9,445 nt of DNA from Lysobacterales bacterium. GTDB taxonomy: Bacteria > Pseudomonadota > Gammaproteobacteria > Xanthomonadales > SZUA-36. The translations under genes were made by a program, and so were the position numbers. Positions 7,449 to 9,445 of the stretch are shown here, in pieces. The number at the start of each line of letters is the position of its first letter. Position 1 is the stretch's first letter. The notes beneath the pieces were generated by a model. That model was not told the DNA's origin, did no database searches, and saw only the letters and a program-made list of their open reading frames with translations. The stretch spans positions 1-9,445 of the forward strand of contig JAPHSB010000163.1 in assembly GCA_026193295.1 (NCBI GenBank), given 5' to 3'.

Positions 7449-8912
7449 TCAGGGTTCCGCGAGAGCCATGAAGTCGAGAACGCGCTCCTCGAGGTAAGGG
7501 TAAAAAGGGTTCCAGCGCAAGCGCAGCATCTGCGCAGCGGAGACCTGCAGCACCCCCCTCTCACCGCGCAGCGCGAGACGTCCAAGGGAAACGCCGGGGC
7601 TGGCCCGATCGGGTTGGCCACCGTACAGCGGATCGCCGGGCGGAAAAGGCAAAGCCACGTGCGTCAGGGAGTACACGTCATCCGGCCACTCCAGGCCGAG
7701 CACCCTGTCGGTGCCGATCTGCTGCCCCGGCCGCCAGCTGCGCTCGATCACTTTTTTGCTGTAGGCGTCTTCATTGGTCACCAGGCTCAGCGTGAACGTG
7801 GCGTGTGCTTTCTGATGCAGGGCGTCCAGCATGGCATCCGGGCGCCAGCTGAGCAGCGGCTCGATGCCTGCCTGGGCGTTAATGTCGAACAGGACCAGTT
7901 CGTGTCCGCTGACCTGCAGCCGGTTGAACAGGTTTTCCACCAATGCCGGGGCCAGTACGGTGGCGTCGACTACCGAGGAAAAGGCCAGGATCGGAGGCAC
8001 CTGGCCAAGTTGTCCCTGCGCCGACACTTCGTCCAGGCGGCGCTGGATTTCGCTGGTGATACGGTGTGAAAGATCCCCCGCGTTGACCGCGAAGGACCCG
8101 TACTTGAATGGGTCGTACTCGGGCAGGATTTCGTTCCATGCAAGCTTGTCCAACCCCAACAGGAGTCCGAGTCGCGCCTGCCAGACGGCGAAAGCAGCCG
8201 CAGCCGTGACGCCGATTTCGGGTGACAGCAGGACCAGTCCGCTCACAGGTGGCAGAGTGGGGTCATCGATCGTCGCAAGCGCGTAGTGCACCGCGAGAGC
8301 CGCCCCGTTGGAATAACCGACGATGTAGATGGACTGGCCAGGCTGCAACTCCGCCAGGTGGCGCGCTGCCAGGCGCACGGCAGCAGCCATATCCTGCCAA
8401 CGCACTTTGAGCAATCCGGATGGCGCCGTGCCATGGCCCGGCACGCGCAGCCCCAGCACCGTGGCGCCGGAGCCATGCAGGCGCTCCGCGATGCTGCGCA
8501 TGCTGTACGGAGAGTCCGACAGGCCGTGCAGCAAGAGCACCGAGGCCCGGGGTTGGTCCGCCACCATCAGGAAACTACGATTCCAGTTCGGCGACCAGCG
8601 TTCCGGGTCCGACAGGCTGCCGCGCTTGTAGCGATTGATGCGGTCATCGCCTGCCGGGCCGGTCTGGGCGTAAACCCTGTCGTTCAGCTGTGAGAACAGG
8701 CGATCTTCCAGCGAGAGATAGCCCGCGAAGCTCGCCACCGGAGAGTTTTCAGTGAATTCCTCGTCCAGCTCCGCCAGGTGCCAAACCTCGAGGTCCGGCC
8801 GATTGTGCAGGTAGAGCACGAAGACCACGAGCAAGGTCAGTACGGTCCCCGCCAGACCGCAGAGAACTATACTCAGCGTACGACGAACCACGAGGCGCAC
8901 ACGGGACAACAT
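7449..8912 (-). CDS. Membrane-anchored alpha/beta hydrolase (serine lipase/esterase-like)
   Basis: Predicted serine hydrolase of unknown substrate. The 487-aa protein starts with a basic stretch (Arg4, Arg6, Arg10, Arg11) and one hydrophobic helix at about residues 13-35, with no lipobox or clear cleavage site. This suggests a signal anchor with the catalytic domain in the periplasm. The alpha/beta hydrolase core shows HGLSDS (129-134, oxyanion loop), the nucleophile elbow GYSNG with Ser201, a likely acid Asp316 in SVVDATV and a likely His418 in LTHVALPF. The long region between about 40 and 120 and a lid-like segment at 225-290 make it larger than simple esterases. The longest frame begins at a GTG at 8948, but ATG 8912 has a perfect GGAGG 6 nt upstream and is chosen. 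It is transcribed toward the propionyl-CoA operon and is probably independent of it. Confidence 0.85.
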   Translation of the reverse strand: MLSRVRLVVRRTLSIVLCGLAGTVLTLLVVFVLYLHNRPDLEVWHLAELDEEFTENSPVASFAGYLSLEDRLFSQLNDRVYAQTGPAGDDRINRYKRGSLSDPERWSPNWNRSFLMVADQPRASVLLLHGLSDSPYSMRSIAERLHGSGATVLGLRVPGHGTAPSGLLKVRWQDMAAAVRLAARHLAELQPGQSIYIVGYSNGAALAVHYALATIDDPTLPPVSGLVLLSPEIGVTAAAAFAVWQARLGLLLGLDKLAWNEILPEYDPFKYGSFAVNAGDLSHRITSEIQRRLDEVSAQGQLGQVPPILAFSSVVDATVLAPALVENLFNRLQVSGHELVLFDINAQAGIEPLLSWRPDAMLDALHQKAHATFTLSLVTNEDAYSKKVIERSWRPGQQIGTDRVLGLEWPDDVYSLTHVALPFPPGDPLYGGQPDRASPGVSLGRLALRGERGVLQVSAAQMLRLRWNPFYPYLEERVLDFMALAEP

Positions 8913-8918
8913 CGAGAT

Positions 8919-8923
8919 CCTCC
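8919..8923 (-). promoter_or_regulatory. Ribosome binding site that selects ATG 8912 for the hydrolase
   Basis: On the minus strand GGAGG stands 6 nt before the ATG at 8910-8912. The upstream GTG at 8948 would add 12 residues in front of a natural basic N-terminus and would place this site inside the coding region. Confidence 0.8.
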
Positions 8924-9013
8924 AGCAGTTAGTCCGCGACTCCACCACCAGTGCGGCATTTGGTCAGCTTGGACGATAGCCGCCTGTATTTCAACGCCGT
9001 TGGCGGAGCGAGA

Positions 9014-9063
9014 CTTTTCCCTGTGTGCGCCCGCTCGCACTGAGCGTAGAATCAAGGGAAAGG
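9014..9063 (+). promoter_or_regulatory. Nested inverted repeat in the divergent region
   Basis: The outer arms TTTCCCT (9016-9022) and AGGGAAA (9055-9061) are perfectly complementary, and in RNA the stem extends to 9014/9063 through one G-U pair. Inside lies a second perfect repeat, CGCTC (9032-9036) and GAGCG (9042-9046) with loop GCACT. There is no T-run. It could be an operator, a leader hairpin ahead of the small membrane protein gene, or chance in GC-rich DNA. The role is not shown by the sequence. Confidence 0.35.
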
Positions 9064-9109
9064 AGCACGGCTGCACGGAGGCCTCACCAGACACACATGG
9101 GAGCAAGCC

Positions 9110-9307
9110 ATGAAAATCAACGAAGGTTCGATTGACCGGATCGTTCGCATCGTCGCCGGGCTGGTGCTGATCAGCCTGGTCTTCATCGGGCCGCAGAGCC
9201 CCTGGGGATGGATCGGCGTAGTGCCACTGGCCACCGGGCTGATCGGCTGGTGCCCGGCCTACACGCTGTTCGGCATCGACACCTGCAAGATGAAGAAGGC
9301 CCGGTAG
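9110..9307 (+). CDS. Small DUF2892 (YgaP-like transmembrane) inner-membrane protein
   Basis: A 65-aa protein of unknown function. It matches the DUF2892 pattern: a short polar N-terminus with NEGSIDRIVRIVAG, a first hydrophobic helix at about 11-27, a turn with PQSPWGW, a second helix at about 33-47, then CPAYTLFGIDTC with Cys48 and Cys59, and a basic tail (KMKKAR). In E. coli YgaP a domain of this type follows a rhodanese domain; here it stands alone with no rhodanese frame around it. The two cysteines, 11 residues apart near the membrane surface, could matter for sulfur or redox chemistry, but that is only inference. The start ATG 9110 has GGGAG at 9099-9103 with a 6-nt spacer, so the gene probably has its own transcript. 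Confidence 0.88.
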   Translation: MKINEGSIDRIVRIVAGLVLISLVFIGPQSPWGWIGVVPLATGLIGWCPAYTLFGIDTCKMKKAR

Positions 9308-9445
9308 CGGGAACCCGGCTCGCTTCGCGCCGCGGCGGCCGCCCGGGCCTCGGCTCAGCCATCTCCGAGCCGGCGCAATCACGCCCTGGGCTGCGATTCC
9401 CTATGGTGGCGGCCCCGAACCCAATCTGTGCAAAGTGGCTGGGAA
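9308..9445. other. Right-edge region with no supported gene
   Basis: These 138 very GC-rich bases follow the DUF2892 stop. CGGCTC (9351-9356) and GAGCCG (9367-9372) can form a 6-bp stem with a 10-nt loop, but no T-run follows, so it is only a weak candidate for transcript-end structure. No tRNA or family-like coding frame was recognised. Confidence 0.5.

Larger units (their letters stand above)
8913..9109. other. Divergent intergenic region
   Basis: These 197 bp lie between two divergently transcribed genes and should hold both promoters. The only sigma70-like element I noticed is TAGAAT at 9047-9052 on the plus strand, without a convincing -35 box at 16-18 bp. No coding frame here has family-like sequence. 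Confidence 0.5.

Noticed and set aside
8873..9382. A 169-codon minus-strand frame across the DUF2892 gene and the divergent region
   Set aside because: It overlaps the start of the hydrolase gene and runs antisense to a recognisable small membrane protein; its low-complexity Arg/Gly/Ala start suggests a shadow.
9308..9445. tRNA or intrinsic terminator at the right edge
   Set aside because: No T-loop or acceptor pairing was found on either strand, and the one 6-bp stem lacks a T-run.
1..9445. Mobile element, CRISPR array or defence system
   Set aside because: No transposase, integrase, direct-repeat array, terminal inverted repeats or nuclease-type genes were seen; the composition looks even along the window.

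Overview
This window is a high-GC bacterial segment (about 60-65% G+C by eye). Most of it is a tightly packed plus-strand operon for converting propionyl-CoA to succinyl-CoA. The protein styles and operon order suggest a proteobacterium, probably a gammaproteobacterium; that placement is an inference from memory of the families, with no search behind it.

Layout. Positions 1-1283 hold the C-terminal part of an adenosylcobalamin-dependent methylmalonyl-CoA mutase, cut by the left edge. It is followed by pccB (1345-2877, carboxyltransferase subunit), pccA (2916-4901, biotin carboxylase plus biotin carrier subunit), meaB (4907-5935, G-protein chaperone of the mutase), a methylmalonyl-CoA epimerase-like VOC protein (5955-6431) and a stand-alone FabD-like malonyltransferase (6431-7411). 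Gaps between these genes run from 61 bp down to a 1-bp overlap, so they are probably one transcription unit whose promoter lies left of the window. Pointing back at the operon is a minus-strand, membrane-anchored alpha/beta hydrolase (7449-8912). A 197-bp divergent intergenic region with a nested inverted repeat separates it from a 65-aa two-helix DUF2892 membrane protein (9110-9307). The last 138 bp hold no gene I can support.

How the genes work together. PccA and PccB carboxylate propionyl-CoA to (2S)-methylmalonyl-CoA, the epimerase converts S to R, the mutase rearranges (2R)-methylmalonyl-CoA to succinyl-CoA, and MeaB protects and reloads the mutase cofactor. This is the usual route for propionate, odd-chain fatty acids, branched-chain amino acids and some sterol side chains. 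The FabD-like protein does not belong to that route, and its link to it is the main functional question.

I found no mobile element, CRISPR array, RNA gene or clearly new defence or biosynthetic system. The points worth a second look are the non-canonical first metal ligand in the epimerase, the coupled FabD-like gene with a changed C-terminal part, substitutions in usually aromatic mutase core positions, and the hairpin in the divergent intergenic region. Two starts are better placed downstream of the longest reading frame: the epimerase at 5955 and the hydrolase at 8912.
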